This document shows positions 1 through 9,540 of a stretch of DNA of 64,000 nt, one piece after another (within the stretch, counting starts at the first letter, position 1; every line of letters starts with the position of its first letter). Under the pieces are notes generated by a model that was given only the letters and a program-made list of their open reading frames with translations, was not told the origin of the DNA and did no database searches. A program made the translations under genes and the position numbers. Where the stretch lies: positions 620,001-684,000 of the forward strand of contig NZ_JAATNG010000001.1 in assembly GCF_013184805.1 (NCBI RefSeq), written 5' to 3'. This DNA is from Pseudoruegeria sp. HB172150. GTDB lineage: Bacteria > Pseudomonadota > Alphaproteobacteria > Rhodobacterales > Rhodobacteraceae.

Positions 1-35
1 AACCCCGCGCCGGCAGCGATCAGGAGGAGACCGCC

Positions 36-1490
36 ATGCCCGACACGCTGCAAACCGCAGAGAGCTTAAAGACAGATCTCTATATCGACGGCGAATGGCG
101 CCCCGGGCGCGGCGACCGCTTTGATGTCCTGAACCCCGCCGACGAATCCGTCCTCGCCTCCGTCGCCTCGGCCACCGAAGACGACGCGATGGACGCCCTC
201 GACGCAGCTGAAGACGCCTTCGCCGGCTGGGCAGCACGCACACCCCGCGAACGCTCCGAGGTCCTGCGCAAGGCGTGGGAACTGATGATGGCGCAGCAGG
301 AGGACATCGCCCGCCTCATCACCCTCGAAAACGGCAAACCCCGCGCCGACGCGATGGGGGAAGCCGCGTACGCCGCCGAATTCTTCCGCTGGTTCGCCGA
401 GGAAGCGGTGCGCAACGAGGGCATGCTCTCTCGCGGCCCGTCCACCGGTGCCCGCATCGTCGTCCACCACAAACCCGCGGGCATCGCCGTTCTGGTTACG
501 CCGTGGAATTTCCCCGCCGCGATGGGCACCCGCAAGATCGCGCCCGCGCTCGCCGCCGGCTGTCCCGTCGTGATCAAGCCCGCCTCCGAAACGCCCCTGA
601 CCATGCTGGCCCTGATGCCGATCCTCGAAGAAGCAGGCGTGCCCAAGGGTCTCGTCAACGTCCTGCCCTCGCGCCAGTCCGGCAAGATCGTCGACAGGAT
701 GCTGCACGACCCGCGCGTCCGCGTGATCAGCTTCACGGGCAGCACTTCGACCGGCGTCAAGCTCCTGCATTCCGCCGCCGACAACGTGCTGAAACCGGCG
801 ATGGAACTTGGTGGCAACGCCCCCCTGATCGTGTTCGACGACGCCGATCTGGACGAGGCTGTGAAGGGCACCATGCTCGCCAAGATGCGTAACCTCGGCG
901 AGGCCTGCACCGCCGCCAACCGCATCTATGTCCACGAAAGCGTCGCCGGGGCTTTCACCGACAAGCTCGCCGATGCGATGGGCAAGCTGAAGATCGGCGA
1001 CGGCCTCGACCCCTCCGTCGACGTCGGACCGATGGTCAATGCCGATACCCGCGACAAGGTGGCGGCCTTCGTCGAGGACGCCGTTTCCAAGGGCGCCAGG
1101 CTCCGTCTTGGTGGCAAGGCGCAGGACGGCAAGGGCTTCTACTACCCGCCCACGATCCTCACCGACGTCCCCGAAAACGCCGAATGCGTCCACGACGAGA
1201 TCTTCGGCCCCGTCGCCGCGCTGCAGACCTTCTCGGACACCGACGATGTCGTCCGCCGCGCCAACGACACGCAATACGGCCTCGTGGCCTATGTTTTCAC
1301 GAAGGACCTGAAGAAGGGCATGCAGGTCTCGGAACGGCTCGATTACGGCATGGTCGGCCTGAACCGCGGCCTCGTCTCCGACCCCGCCGCGCCCTTCGGC
1401 GGCACCAAGCAATCCGGCCTCGGCCGCGAAGGCGCACATGAGGGCATGCACGAATTCATGGAAACGCAGTACATCTCGACCGACTGGTGA
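36..1490 (+). CDS. gabD: NAD(P)-dependent aldehyde dehydrogenase, succinate-semialdehyde dehydrogenase type
   Basis: 484-residue member of the aldehyde dehydrogenase superfamily, which oxidises an aldehyde to the acid with NAD(P)+. The catalytic glutamate lies in ELGGNAP (E257) and the nucleophilic cysteine in GEACTAANR (C291), the normal spacing. The coenzyme-binding stretch VTPWNFP and the C-terminal PFGGTKQSGLGREG are present. Closest in overall pattern to GabD-like enzymes that convert succinate semialdehyde to succinate in GABA breakdown, but the exact substrate is inferred. The start is set by an AGGAGG at 21-26 ahead of ATG. A strong bidirectional hairpin follows the gene. The preceding gene lies outside the window. 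Confidence 0.85.
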   Translation: MPDTLQTAESLKTDLYIDGEWRPGRGDRFDVLNPADESVLASVASATEDDAMDALDAAEDAFAGWAARTPRERSEVLRKAWELMMAQQEDIARLITLENGKPRADAMGEAAYAAEFFRWFAEEAVRNEGMLSRGPSTGARIVVHHKPAGIAVLVTPWNFPAAMGTRKIAPALAAGCPVVIKPASETPLTMLALMPILEEAGVPKGLVNVLPSRQSGKIVDRMLHDPRVRVISFTGSTSTGVKLLHSAADNVLKPAMELGGNAPLIVFDDADLDEAVKGTMLAKMRNLGEACTAANRIYVHESVAGAFTDKLADAMGKLKIGDGLDPSVDVGPMVNADTRDKVAAFVEDAVSKGARLRLGGKAQDGKGFYYPPTILTDVPENAECVHDEIFGPVAALQTFSDTDDVVRRANDTQYGLVAYVFTKDLKKGMQVSERLDYGMVGLNRGLVSDPAAPFGGTKQSGLGREGAHEGMHEFMETQYISTDW

Positions 1491-1518
1491 ACCGTTCCCA
1501 GCGACCAGCGCAGAACGA

Positions 1519-1544
1519 CAAAAGGCGGCCCGATGGCCGCCTTT
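1519..1544. terminator. Bidirectional terminator between gabD and tRNA-Gly
   Basis: Ten-base perfect stem (1521-1530 with 1535-1544) and a CGAT loop. The stem ends in AAA/TTT. Read on the minus strand it is followed by TTTTGTCG, so it should end the tRNA transcript well and may also stop gabD. Confidence 0.7.
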
Positions 1545-1571
1545 GCACGTCGTCTCGCAATGGAGAGATAT

Positions 1572-1646
1572 TGGAGCGGGCGATGAGATTCGAACTCACG
1601 ACCCTTACCTTGGCAAGGTAATGCTCTACCCCTGAGCTACGCCCGC
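1572..1646 (-). tRNA. tRNA-Gly (anticodon GCC)
   Basis: Complete cloverleaf on the minus strand: acceptor GCGGGCG pairs with CGCCCGC, the D arm contains AGCTCAGGGGTAGAGC, the anticodon loop is TTGCCAA (GCC), the T loop is TTCGAAT, and CCA is encoded. 75 nt with CCA. Confidence 0.97.
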
Positions 1647-1666
1647 ATCCGTTGGGTGAGCCGTCA

Positions 1667-1694
1667 CTTATAAAGAACCGGAAGGGGCTGCAAG
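1667..1694 (-). promoter_or_regulatory. Candidate sigma70-type promoter of tRNA-Gly
   Basis: On the minus strand CTTGCA (1694-1689) and TATAAG (1672-1667) are separated by 16 nt. The -10 box lies about 20 nt upstream of the mature tRNA 5' end. Inferred from pattern only. Confidence 0.4.
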
Positions 1695-1795
1695 GGGGAA
1701 TTTGCATCAATCGGCTACAGCTCTGGCGAATTTTCGGCAATCTGCCGTCACGGAACGTCTTACGGACCCGGAATTCGAGGCCAACGAAGGCGCAC

Positions 1796-2149
1796 ATGCT
1801 CAGACGTCGTTTCATCCTGGCGGGGCTCGCCGCCGCTCCGGTCTCAGCCTTCGCGCATGCCGGCCACGGTCCGCAGGAGGTGGCCGCACATATTGACGCA
1901 TCGGTGAGGACGCCCAATGCCCTGATACTGGACCTGTCGCTGACGAACAGGGGGCAATACCAGACCGAGCTTCTCGGCATTTATGCAGAAGATTCCACCG
2001 CATTCGCATCCTTGCCTCTGACCCTGCCGCCAGGAGAAACACGGGTGCTGAAGGCGGCACTGCCGGGCAGCGACTGGCCCGCCGTGTTCACGCTCATTCT
2101 CGATTTCGGGGAAGACGGCGCCAGTCCTCTGACCGTGGTTCCGCGCTGA
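1796..2149 (+). CDS. Small exported protein of unknown function
   Basis: 117 residues. The N-terminus has a twin-arginine-like start (LRRRFILAG) and a hydrophobic stretch ending APVSAFA|HAGHG, so it is probably exported with a histidine-containing mature N-terminus. The mature part looks like a small beta-sandwich: alternating hydrophobic strands, with LTNRGQYQTELLGIY and LPPGETRVLKA. This resembles periplasmic metal-handling proteins such as the PCu(A)C class, but the methionine/histidine copper motif is not seen. The ATG at 1796 is chosen for its signal peptide and the GAAGG 6 nt upstream. In-frame codons further upstream would overlap the tRNA promoter region. No recognised family. Confidence 0.6.
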   Translation: MLRRRFILAGLAAAPVSAFAHAGHGPQEVAAHIDASVRTPNALILDLSLTNRGQYQTELLGIYAEDSTAFASLPLTLPPGETRVLKAALPGSDWPAVFTLILDFGEDGASPLTVVPR

Positions 2150-2194
2150 CCGATCAGACAGGGCTCCGCCGGGCCCGTCCCCGGCGCGCCACTC

Positions 2195-2584
2195 TCACAC
2201 CAGCGCCATCCACATCACCGCCACCGCCGTGATCGAAATCGACGCCACCGTCCCGAACATCCCGACGCGGCGCAGCAGCACGATCTGCGGCGTCCGCCCG
2301 TAGCCGTAGGCATGCAGCACCCGCCCCGCCAGCAGCAGCCCGCCCAGCACATGCAGCGCCCAGGGCGCCATCCCCTGCAGCTCCGCCATCAGCAGCAGCA
2401 ACAGACCGACCGGCGCGTATTCGGCGCAGTTCGCCTGCGTCCGCATCCGCTTGACCATGTCCTTCTCGCCGCCGTCCCCGACAGAGATCCTGTGCCGGAA
2501 CCGCCCGGCCACGACCCGCAGCGAAAGGAAAAGGAACAGCAGGGCAATAAGGCCCGCATAGATCGGCGTGATCGTCGGTATCAT
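2195..2584 (-). CDS. MAPEG-family membrane protein
   Basis: 129-residue integral membrane protein of the MAPEG (membrane-associated eicosanoid and glutathione metabolism) type. Four hydrophobic segments (about residues 8-25, 55-75, 78-95, 105-127) and the internal MRTQANCAEYAPVGLLLL block, with conserved N, E and P, support the family. Bacterial members are mostly of unknown substrate and are thought to be glutathione-linked. The ATG at 2584 is chosen because the protein begins there with a short N-terminus and a transmembrane helix. The reading frame stays open further upstream, but that would overlap the next gene's 5' region. Confidence 0.75.
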   Translation of the reverse strand: MIPTITPIYAGLIALLFLFLSLRVVAGRFRHRISVGDGGEKDMVKRMRTQANCAEYAPVGLLLLLMAELQGMAPWALHVLGGLLLAGRVLHAYGYGRTPQIVLLRRVGMFGTVASISITAVAVMWMALV

Positions 2585-2733
2585 GCGCGCCCCGTTCTGC
2601 TTGCGTTGCCGAAGACCTAGGCGGGGAACAGACCCTTGGCAAGCGGCGCACCGCCGATTGGCACGGCGTGCTTGCCTTGGCGTCGTCCTTCCGTGCCATG
2701 GTAACCCCGAGACACCCGAAGAGGACCCATCCC

Positions 2734-3198
2734 ATGCCTGCAATCCCCGAAGGCGACATGCATGTCGAACTGAACGGCGACGGCCCCTGTGGCCCCAGCC
2801 GCTGTATCCGTATCAGTGACCCAGACCGCCTGACCCAGTTCGGCGCCTTCGTCGAAATCCTGCCGCCCGGCTCCAGCTCGTCGATCAAGCACTGGCACAG
2901 CGCCGAGGACGAGATGATCTATGTGCTGGAGGGCGAGATCACCCTGATCGAAGGCGACGAGGAAACCGTGCTGCATCCCGGCGACGCCGCCACCTTCAGG
3001 GCGAACGAGCCGGTGGGGCATTGCCTCATCAACCGCTCCGACGCACCGACGCGCTGCCTTGTCGTCGGCACCCGCGCCTCCTATGACCGGATCACCTATC
3101 CCGACCGCGACCGCGTCTGTCTGCGCGACCGGTCACTGCCGGGGGACCTCTGGTTCGACACCAGTCTGAAACCGGCGGACAGCGCCTATTCCGACTGA
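2734..3198 (+). CDS. Cupin-domain protein
   Basis: 154-residue single cupin. Metal-binding motif 1 appears as KHWHSAEDEMIYVLEGE (H-H-E spacing) and motif 2 as PGDAATFRANEPVGHCLIN. The fold suits a small-molecule isomerase/oxygenase or sensor, but no substrate can be assigned. The start is ATG 2734 with GAGGA (2721-2725) upstream. A longer in-frame start at 2668 has no ribosome-binding site and would add a low-complexity extension. Divergently placed from the MAPEG gene, so the two may share a promoter region at 2585-2733. Confidence 0.75.
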   Translation: MPAIPEGDMHVELNGDGPCGPSRCIRISDPDRLTQFGAFVEILPPGSSSSIKHWHSAEDEMIYVLEGEITLIEGDEETVLHPGDAATFRANEPVGHCLINRSDAPTRCLVVGTRASYDRITYPDRDRVCLRDRSLPGDLWFDTSLKPADSAYSD

Positions 3199-3317
3199 CC
3201 CTTGCGGCGCCCAGCCAGGCGAAGATGCAACCGGAAGCTGCTATCTGAACAGGTTAACTTCCTTGATCGAATCCCCGGGTGAGACGTAGCATTCGCCCAG
3301 GAAGAGGAGGAGAACCC

Positions 3318-4889
3318 ATGAAGATCAACCCACTTGTGGGGCCTGCGGCCGTGGCCGCAGCGCTTTCACTGACCCTGCCGCTGCAGGCGCAGAACCGCTT
3401 CAGCTTCACCAGCCCCGATGCGGCCGATTTTGCCACGCCCGTCTCCGCGGCAAAAGCATGCGACACCCTGAATGCCGCCAGCTTCGAGGGCGTGTCGTTC
3501 CTCAAGGCGGAAACCGCCGAGGTCGACGGCACCGGCTTCTGCCGCGTCACCGGCATCATCAGCCCCGCCATCGAATTCGAGATTTCCCTGCCGGATAACT
3601 GGAACCGGCGGCTCTACATGTTTGGCAACGGGGGCTACGCGGGCGAGGATCTGACCGCGGCCAGCCGGGTCGGGACGCGCGACATGGCCCTGACCCGCGG
3701 CTTCCTGACGGTACAGCAGAACACCGGCCATGACGCCCGGACTCAACCGCTGGGCAGCTTCGCAGACGGCGACCTCGCCGCGCTGGTCGACTATGCCTTC
3801 CGCGCGGTCCATGAAACCGTCTCGCTCAGCAAGATCATGGCGGCGTCTTACTACACCCGCGAACCAGCCTTTTCCTACTGGGACGGCTGCTCCACAGGCG
3901 GGCGCCAGGGCCTGATGTCGGCGCAGCGGTTCCCCGGCGATTTCGACGGCATCGTCGCGGGCGCGCCGGTGCTGGATTTCACCGGCACGCAACTCTGGGG
4001 TGTCTACAACGCGCAGATGCTCGACGCCGCCCCGATCTCGGAAGCGCAGCTTGGCGCCTTTGCCGAGGCGGTAATGGGCAAGTGCGATGCCATCGACGGC
4101 GTCGAGGACGGGTTGATCACCGACCCGCGGCAATGCGACTTCGACCCTGCCGCCGATCTGCCGAAATGTGAGGGCGAAGCAAGCGACTCCTGCTTCACGC
4201 CCGAACAGGCAGAGGCCATCGGCAAGATCAATGCAGGCGTCTTCGTGGAAGGCGAACAGATTTTCCCCGGCGTGCCGTGGGGCGTCGAGGGCGTCGACAC
4301 CAACGGCTTCAGCGGCTGGAACCAGTGGATCGTCAACGACAGCGGACCCAGCCGTCAGGGTCTTTACGGTGAGACCTTCGTGCAGAACATGGCGCTGCTG
4401 CCGGCGCGCGGCACCGATATCGACTGGCGCAGCTTCGACATCGCCGGCCGCTATGGCGAGATTGGCATGATCCGCGAGATCCTCGACGCGACCGATCCGG
4501 ACCTGTCGGCGTTCCGCGACAAGGGCGGCAAGCTGATCACCTATTTCGGCTGGGCCGATCCCGCGCTCAATCCGATGATGGGCGTCAACTACTACGAGTC
4601 CGTCAGGGCCGAGATGGGCGAAGCAGAGGTTCCCGATTTCTACCGCCTGTTCATGGTGCCCGGCATGTTCCACTGCCGCACAGGCTACGGGCCCGACAAG
4701 CTCGACGCACTGACGCCGCTGATCGACTGGGTGGAAAACGGCGTGGCGCCGGAAACCATCGTCGCGGTGCAGGAAGCCGACGGTGCGGCCACCCGCGAAA
4801 GCCTGCTTTGCCCGTATCCCTCGGTTGCCGTCTATGACGGCGAGGGAGATGCCGGAGAAGCAGCCAGCCACGCGTGCGAGATGCCGTAG
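3318..4889 (+). CDS. Tannase/feruloyl esterase family alpha/beta hydrolase
   Basis: 523 residues with an N-terminal signal peptide (cleavage near LPLQA|QN). The family hallmark is complete: C191-S192 in DGCSTGGRQG (nucleophile elbow and disulfide partner), D414 in FGWADPAL, and H452-C453 in MFHCRTG. This is the CS-D-HC arrangement of tannases and feruloyl esterases, which hydrolyse aromatic carboxylic esters in the periplasm or outside the cell. The specific substrate is unknown. Excellent ribosome-binding site AGGAGGAG just before ATG 3318. It stands alone; the convergent gene downstream is pyc. Confidence 0.88.
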   Translation: MKINPLVGPAAVAAALSLTLPLQAQNRFSFTSPDAADFATPVSAAKACDTLNAASFEGVSFLKAETAEVDGTGFCRVTGIISPAIEFEISLPDNWNRRLYMFGNGGYAGEDLTAASRVGTRDMALTRGFLTVQQNTGHDARTQPLGSFADGDLAALVDYAFRAVHETVSLSKIMAASYYTREPAFSYWDGCSTGGRQGLMSAQRFPGDFDGIVAGAPVLDFTGTQLWGVYNAQMLDAAPISEAQLGAFAEAVMGKCDAIDGVEDGLITDPRQCDFDPAADLPKCEGEASDSCFTPEQAEAIGKINAGVFVEGEQIFPGVPWGVEGVDTNGFSGWNQWIVNDSGPSRQGLYGETFVQNMALLPARGTDIDWRSFDIAGRYGEIGMIREILDATDPDLSAFRDKGGKLITYFGWADPALNPMMGVNYYESVRAEMGEAEVPDFYRLFMVPGMFHCRTGYGPDKLDALTPLIDWVENGVAPETIVAVQEADGAATRESLLCPYPSVAVYDGEGDAGEAASHACEMP

Positions 4890-4912
4890 GCGTTATACAT
4901 TGAACCTGTCGG

Positions 4913-4942
4913 ACCGCCCGCCACCATCCGGTTGCGGGCGGT
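4913..4942. terminator. Hairpin between convergent tannase-family gene and pyc
   Basis: Nine-base stem (ACCGCCCGC 4913-4921 with GCGGGCGGT 4934-4942) in the 69-bp gap between two convergent genes. There is no strong T tract on either side, so termination is inferred from position and stability. Confidence 0.45.
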
Positions 4943-4958
4943 TCGCGTTTCTGGCCCG

Positions 4959-7900
4959 CTACTCCAGTTCAACCAGCAGGTCCTTGGCGTCGATCTGCGC
5001 GCCCGGTGTGACGTGCACGGCCTTCACGACCGCGTCGCGCTCGGCATGCAGGCCGGTTTCCATCTTCATCGCCTCGATGGTCAGCAGCAGGTCGCCCTGC
5101 TTCACCTTCGCCCCGACCTGCGCCGCGACGGTTGCCACGACACCCGGCATCGGTGCGCCGACATGGTTCGGATTTCCGGCCTCCGCCTTCATCCGCACCG
5201 CCTTGTCGCCCGCCACCTTGCGATCCGGCACCCGGATCACCCGGGGCTGGCCGTTGATCTCGAAGAACACCCGCTTGTCGCCGTCCTCGTTGGTTTCCCC
5301 GACAGCCGACAGCCGCACTTCCAGCGTCACGCCCGGCGCGATTTCGGGAGAGATTTCCTCGCCCGGTTCCATCCCGTAAAAGAACGTCCGCGTCGGCAGG
5401 GTCCGGACCGGGCCGTAGATCTGATGCCGCGACGAATAGTCGGTGAAGACCTTGGGATACATCAGGTATCCGCACAGATCCTCGTCGTCGATCTCATCCT
5501 CGGGAAACTTCTCCGACAGTTCCTTCTTGGTCGCTTCAAGGTCCGCATCCGGCAGATGCGCGCCGGGCCGCTCGGTGTTGGGCTTCTCACCCTTCAGCAC
5601 CTTCTTGACGATCTTGTCCGGGAACCCGCCCGGCGGCTGGCCGAGGTTCCCGCGCATCATGTCGATTACCGAGTCCGGGAAGGAAACCTCCACCTTCGGA
5701 TCTTCGACCTGCTCGCGGGACAGACCCTGCGACACCATCATCAGGGCCATGTCGCCCACGACCTTGGACGACGGCGTCACCTTCACGATGTCGCCGAACA
5801 TCAGGTTCACATCGGCATACATCTCGGCGACCTCGTGCCAGCGTTCCTCCAGCCCAAGCGAGCGCGCCTGCGCCTTCAGGTTGGTGAACTGGCCGCCCGG
5901 CATTTCGTGCAAATAGACCTCCGACGCCGGCGCCTGCATGCCGCTCTCGAACGCCGCGTACTGGCCGCGCACGGCTTCCCAGTAGTTCGACATCTCGCGG
6001 ATCGCCCCGATGTCGAGCCCGGTATCCCGCTCCGTCATGGTCAGCGCTTCGACGACGGTGCCCAGCGTCGCCTGCGATGTGTTCCCCGATAGCGCGTCCA
6101 TTGCGCAGTCCACCGCGTCCACCCCGGCCTCCGACGCCGCCAGGATCGTCCCGCAGGCGATGCCCGCCGTGTCGTGGGTGTGGAAATGGATCGGCAGCCC
6201 GACCTCTTCCTTCAGCGCCTTGAACAACACCTTCGCGGCCACCGGCTTCAGAAGCCCGGCCATGTCCTTGACGCCCAGCACATGCGCCCCGGCCTTCTCC
6301 AGTTCCTTGGCCATGCCGACGTAATACTTCAGGTCATACTTCGCCCGGTCCGGGTCCAGCATGTTGCCAGTGTAGCAGACGGTGCCCTCGCAGACCTTCC
6401 CGGCCTCCACCACCGCATCCATCGACACCCGCATGTTCTCCACCCAGTTCAGCGAGTCGAAGACGCGGAAGATATCGACCCCGCTCTCGGCGGCCTGCTT
6501 GACGAAGGCCCGCACCACGTTGTCCGGGTAAACCGTGTAACCCACCCCGTTCGACCCGCGCAGCAGCATCTGCGTCAGGATATTCGGCATCGCCGCCCGG
6601 ATATCGCGCAACCGCTGCCACGGGCATTCCTGCAGGAACCGGTAGGCCACGTCGAACGTCGCACCGCCCCAGCACTCGACGGAAAACAGCTCCGGCAGGT
6701 TCGCCGCATAGGCCGGCGCCGCCTTGATCATGTCCAGCGACCGCATCCGCGTCGCCAGCAGCGACTGGTGCCCGTCCCGCATCGTCGTGTCGGTGACCAG
6801 CAGCCGCGTCTGCTCCTTCATCCACTCGGCCAGCCCGTCCGGCCCGCGCTCGTCCAGGATCTGCCGCGTGCCCGCCGGCGGCGTATCCACGCGCAGCGCC
6901 GGCACCCGCGCCAGCTTCAGCTCCGCATGCGGCCGCTGCCGCCCCTCCGTCTCCGGATGCCCGTTCACCGTGATATCCGCGATATAGGTCAGCAGCCGCG
7001 TCGCCCGGTCGCGCGGCTGCCGGAAATCGAACAGCGCCGGCGTCTGGTCGATGAACTTGGTATGGTACTCGTTCGACAGGAACACCGGATGCCGCAGCAG
7101 GTTGATGACGAAGTCGATATTCGTGCTGACCCCCCGGATCCGGAACTCCCGCAAAGCCCGGTCCATCCGCTTGATCGCCGCCTCCGGCGTCGGCGCCCAG
7201 GCCGTCACCTTCTCCAGCAGCGAGTCGTAATACCGCGTGATCACCGCGCCTGAATACGCCGTTCCCCCGTCCAGCCGGATCCCCATCCCCGTCGCCCCGC
7301 GATACGCCGTGATCCGCCCGTAGTCGGGGATGAAGTTGTTCTGCGGGTCCTCTGTGGTGATCCGGCACTGGATCGCGTGCCCGTCCAGATGCACGTCATA
7401 TTGCGACGCCACCCCCGTCGCCTCCATAAGCGACTTGCCCTCGGCGATCAGGATCTGCGCCCGCACGATGTCGATCCCCGTCACCTCCTCGGTCACGGTA
7501 TGCTCCACCTGCACGCGCGGATTTACCTCGATGAAGTAGAACTCGCCCGACTCCATATCCATCAGGAATTCGATGGTGCCCGCGCATTCGTAATTCACCG
7601 CCTCGGCGATCTTCTTGCCGAGACTGCAAAGGTGTTCGCGCTGCGCCGGCGACAGGTAGGGGGCAGGGGCCCGCTCCACCACCTTCTGGTTCCGCCGCTG
7701 GACCGAACAGTCGCGCTCCCACAGGTGATAGATATGCCCGTGCTGGTCGCCGAGGATCTGCACCTCGACGTGACGCGCCTTCATGATCATCTTCTCGAGG
7801 TAACCCTCGCCGTTCCCGAACGCCGCCTCGGCCTCGCGCCGGCCCTCCTTGACCTTCGACTCCAGCTCTTCCGGCCCCATGATCGGCCGCATGCCCCGGC

Positions 7901-8402
7901 CGCCGCCGCCCCAGGAGGCCTTCAGCATCATCGGATAGCCGATTTCCTTGGCTTCCCTGGCGATGGCCTTCATGTCGTCGCCCAGCACCTCGGTCGCCGG
8001 GATCACCGGCACGCCCGCGGCAATCGCCACCTTCCGCGCCGACGCCTTGTCTCCAAGCGCCCGCATCGTTTCCGCCTTGGGGCCGATGAAGGTGATGCCG
8101 TTCGCCGCGCAGGCTTCCACGAAATCCGGGTTCTCGGACAGCAGGCCATAGCCCGGATGGATCGCGTCCGCGCCGCACATCTTGGCGACCCGGATGATCT
8201 CGTCGATGGACAGATAGGCCGCCACCGGACCCATCCCCTCGCCGATCTTGTAGGCCTCGTCGGCCTTGAACCGGTGAAGCGAAAGCTTGTCCTCCTCGGC
8301 ATAGACGGCCACCGTTCGCTTGCCGAGCTCGTTCGCTGCCCGCATCACCCGGATCGCGATTTCGCCCCTGTTTGCAATCAGGATCTTCTTGAAATCGGCC
8401 AT
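4959..8402 (-). CDS. pyc: Pyruvate carboxylase
   Basis: 1147-residue single-chain enzyme making oxaloacetate from pyruvate, bicarbonate and ATP (anaplerosis). Domain order is as in all alpha4-type pyruvate carboxylases. First comes biotin carboxylase (residues 1 to about 460: KILIANRGEIA, ATP-grasp loop WGGGGRGM, FIEVNPRVQVEHTVTEE). Next is the carboxyltransferase (from about 530: TDTTMRDGHQSL, HFHTHDTAG metal ligands). The C-terminal biotin carrier has EAMKMET with the biotinylated lysine near K1113. Length and motifs are complete. The start ATG follows GGAGGACACCC. A promoter-like pair lies upstream. Confidence 0.97.
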   Translation of the reverse strand: MADFKKILIANRGEIAIRVMRAANELGKRTVAVYAEEDKLSLHRFKADEAYKIGEGMGPVAAYLSIDEIIRVAKMCGADAIHPGYGLLSENPDFVEACAANGITFIGPKAETMRALGDKASARKVAIAAGVPVIPATEVLGDDMKAIAREAKEIGYPMMLKASWGGGGRGMRPIMGPEELESKVKEGRREAEAAFGNGEGYLEKMIMKARHVEVQILGDQHGHIYHLWERDCSVQRRNQKVVERAPAPYLSPAQREHLCSLGKKIAEAVNYECAGTIEFLMDMESGEFYFIEVNPRVQVEHTVTEEVTGIDIVRAQILIAEGKSLMEATGVASQYDVHLDGHAIQCRITTEDPQNNFIPDYGRITAYRGATGMGIRLDGGTAYSGAVITRYYDSLLEKVTAWAPTPEAAIKRMDRALREFRIRGVSTNIDFVINLLRHPVFLSNEYHTKFIDQTPALFDFRQPRDRATRLLTYIADITVNGHPETEGRQRPHAELKLARVPALRVDTPPAGTRQILDERGPDGLAEWMKEQTRLLVTDTTMRDGHQSLLATRMRSLDMIKAAPAYAANLPELFSVECWGGATFDVAYRFLQECPWQRLRDIRAAMPNILTQMLLRGSNGVGYTVYPDNVVRAFVKQAAESGVDIFRVFDSLNWVENMRVSMDAVVEAGKVCEGTVCYTGNMLDPDRAKYDLKYYVGMAKELEKAGAHVLGVKDMAGLLKPVAAKVLFKALKEEVGLPIHFHTHDTAGIACGTILAASEAGVDAVDCAMDALSGNTSQATLGTVVEALTMTERDTGLDIGAIREMSNYWEAVRGQYAAFESGMQAPASEVYLHEMPGGQFTNLKAQARSLGLEERWHEVAEMYADVNLMFGDIVKVTPSSKVVGDMALMMVSQGLSREQVEDPKVEVSFPDSVIDMMRGNLGQPPGGFPDKIVKKVLKGEKPNTERPGAHLPDADLEATKKELSEKFPEDEIDDEDLCGYLMYPKVFTDYSSRHQIYGPVRTLPTRTFFYGMEPGEEISPEIAPGVTLEVRLSAVGETNEDGDKRVFFEINGQPRVIRVPDRKVAGDKAVRMKAEAGNPNHVGAPMPGVVATVAAQVGAKVKQGDLLLTIEAMKMETGLHAERDAVVKAVHVTPGAQIDAKDLLVELE

Positions 8403-8438
8403 CGGGTGTCCTCCGGTTAATGGTTATTGTGCAGGTGC

Positions 8439-8466
8439 AGAATATCTTTTGTCGCGTTTGCGTAAA
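8439..8466 (-). promoter_or_regulatory. Candidate promoter of pyc
   Basis: On the minus strand TTTACG (8466-8461) and TATTCT (8444-8439) are spaced by 16 nt, about 40 nt before the pyc start. Inferred from pattern. Confidence 0.4.
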
Positions 8467-8610
8467 CTGGAATCTCTCTGCGCCGCGGCGGTGGGGCGGT
8501 GCAGACACGCTCGCCACGCGCCAATGTGACTTCCGATGTGATCTTCACGGCTCTAAGAGGGACGCCGCAATCATTTCATCCGTCAATTCGGCAGAGCCAG
8601 CTTGTACCCG

Positions 8611-9117
8611 ATGCCCAGAGACCTTCCCGATATCTCATTCGTCCGCCTGACAGAGGTCGCGCCGGCCGAGATCATCGCACATATGTCCGACCCGCGCGTG
8701 ACCGAGCATATGCCGCTCGCGAAGGGCGGATGGACCCAGGACACCTGCGCCGCGTTTGTCGAAGCAAAGGAAGCCTGCTGGCAGCGGGACGGCCTGGGCC
8801 ACTGGGCCATCCTGGCCGACGGCGAATATGTCGGCTGGGGCGGCTTCCAGAAGGAAGGCGAAGACTGGGACTACGGCCTTGTCCTGAAACCGGGACAGTT
8901 CGGGCTGGGCACGCGGATCACCAACCATGCGTTGGCCTTCGCCCGCGCAGATGAACGCATCCCTTACGTGACCTTCCTGCTGCCGCCCTCGCGCAGGCAT
9001 CTGCGCGGCCTCGATCGCCTTGGCGCGCGCTTCGTGGGAGAAGTCGATTACGACGGCAGCACCTTCCGGAAATACCGCCTGGATACCCCGAAAAATCCGC
9101 ACGCTTCTTCTGGTTGA
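8611..9117 (+). CDS. GNAT-family N-acetyltransferase
   Basis: 168 residues. The order of elements fits a RimJ/RimL-like GNAT enzyme: an N-terminal VRLTEVAPAEIIAHMSDPRV, then GHWAILADGEYVGWGGFQ, and a late segment with NHALAFARADERIPYVTFLLPPSRRHLRGLDRLGARFVGEV. Such enzymes transfer an acetyl group from acetyl-CoA to an amine. The acetyl-CoA pyrophosphate loop is weak (KPGQFGLGTRITNHAL), so substrate and even activity are uncertain. ATG 8611 is preferred to the upstream TTG at 8602. Divergent from pyc. Confidence 0.7.
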   Translation: MPRDLPDISFVRLTEVAPAEIIAHMSDPRVTEHMPLAKGGWTQDTCAAFVEAKEACWQRDGLGHWAILADGEYVGWGGFQKEGEDWDYGLVLKPGQFGLGTRITNHALAFARADERIPYVTFLLPPSRRHLRGLDRLGARFVGEVDYDGSTFRKYRLDTPKNPHASSG

Positions 9118-9540
9118 AAATATCCCCGCCGGAGGCTCCCGCAATATCAACCCGCGTCAAGGCAGGGCGAACGCGGTGCACCGCCACAGGCAGCACTTCC
9201 AACCCGGCTTGCCAACGCCAGCGTATCGCGCAATCCTCGCCGGAACGGACTCCAAACACCTGGACAACGACCCGATGACACCGGTCACCCGCATCTTCGC
9301 AGTATCGCCTCCGCCCCTCGCGTAACAGGGCGCTGCCACCCGCGCTGACGCGCCGGTGGTGCCCGCCTTCGTGAAAGCGCGGCCTTTGCGCGGCTGAGCC
9401 TGCCGAACCGGCGGGCCGGGTCGTTCTGTCCGCCTCTCACGCAATCCCACCTTTTTACTCCGCAGCCGCATGGCGCCGCCCGGTCCCGGGGGGGCGGCGC
9501 ATGCGTCCTGTGCTGCGTGGCTTTCGTGAGGCCAAATTCC
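9118..9540. other. Intergenic region with a GC-rich hairpin before the MFS gene
   Basis: 423 bp with no convincing gene; short frames here lack start signals and family features. At 9467-9505 there is a 9-bp perfect stem (GCGCCGCCC with GGGCGGCGC) extended by CGCAT/ATGCG through a one-base bulge. It lies about 35 nt upstream of the MFS start, so it could be a 5'-UTR structure or a terminator of unknown transcripts. Confidence 0.4.

Noticed and set aside
66-1451. 461-codon minus-strand frame opposite gabD
   Set aside because: Shadow of the aldehyde dehydrogenase gene; no start signal and no recognisable domain.
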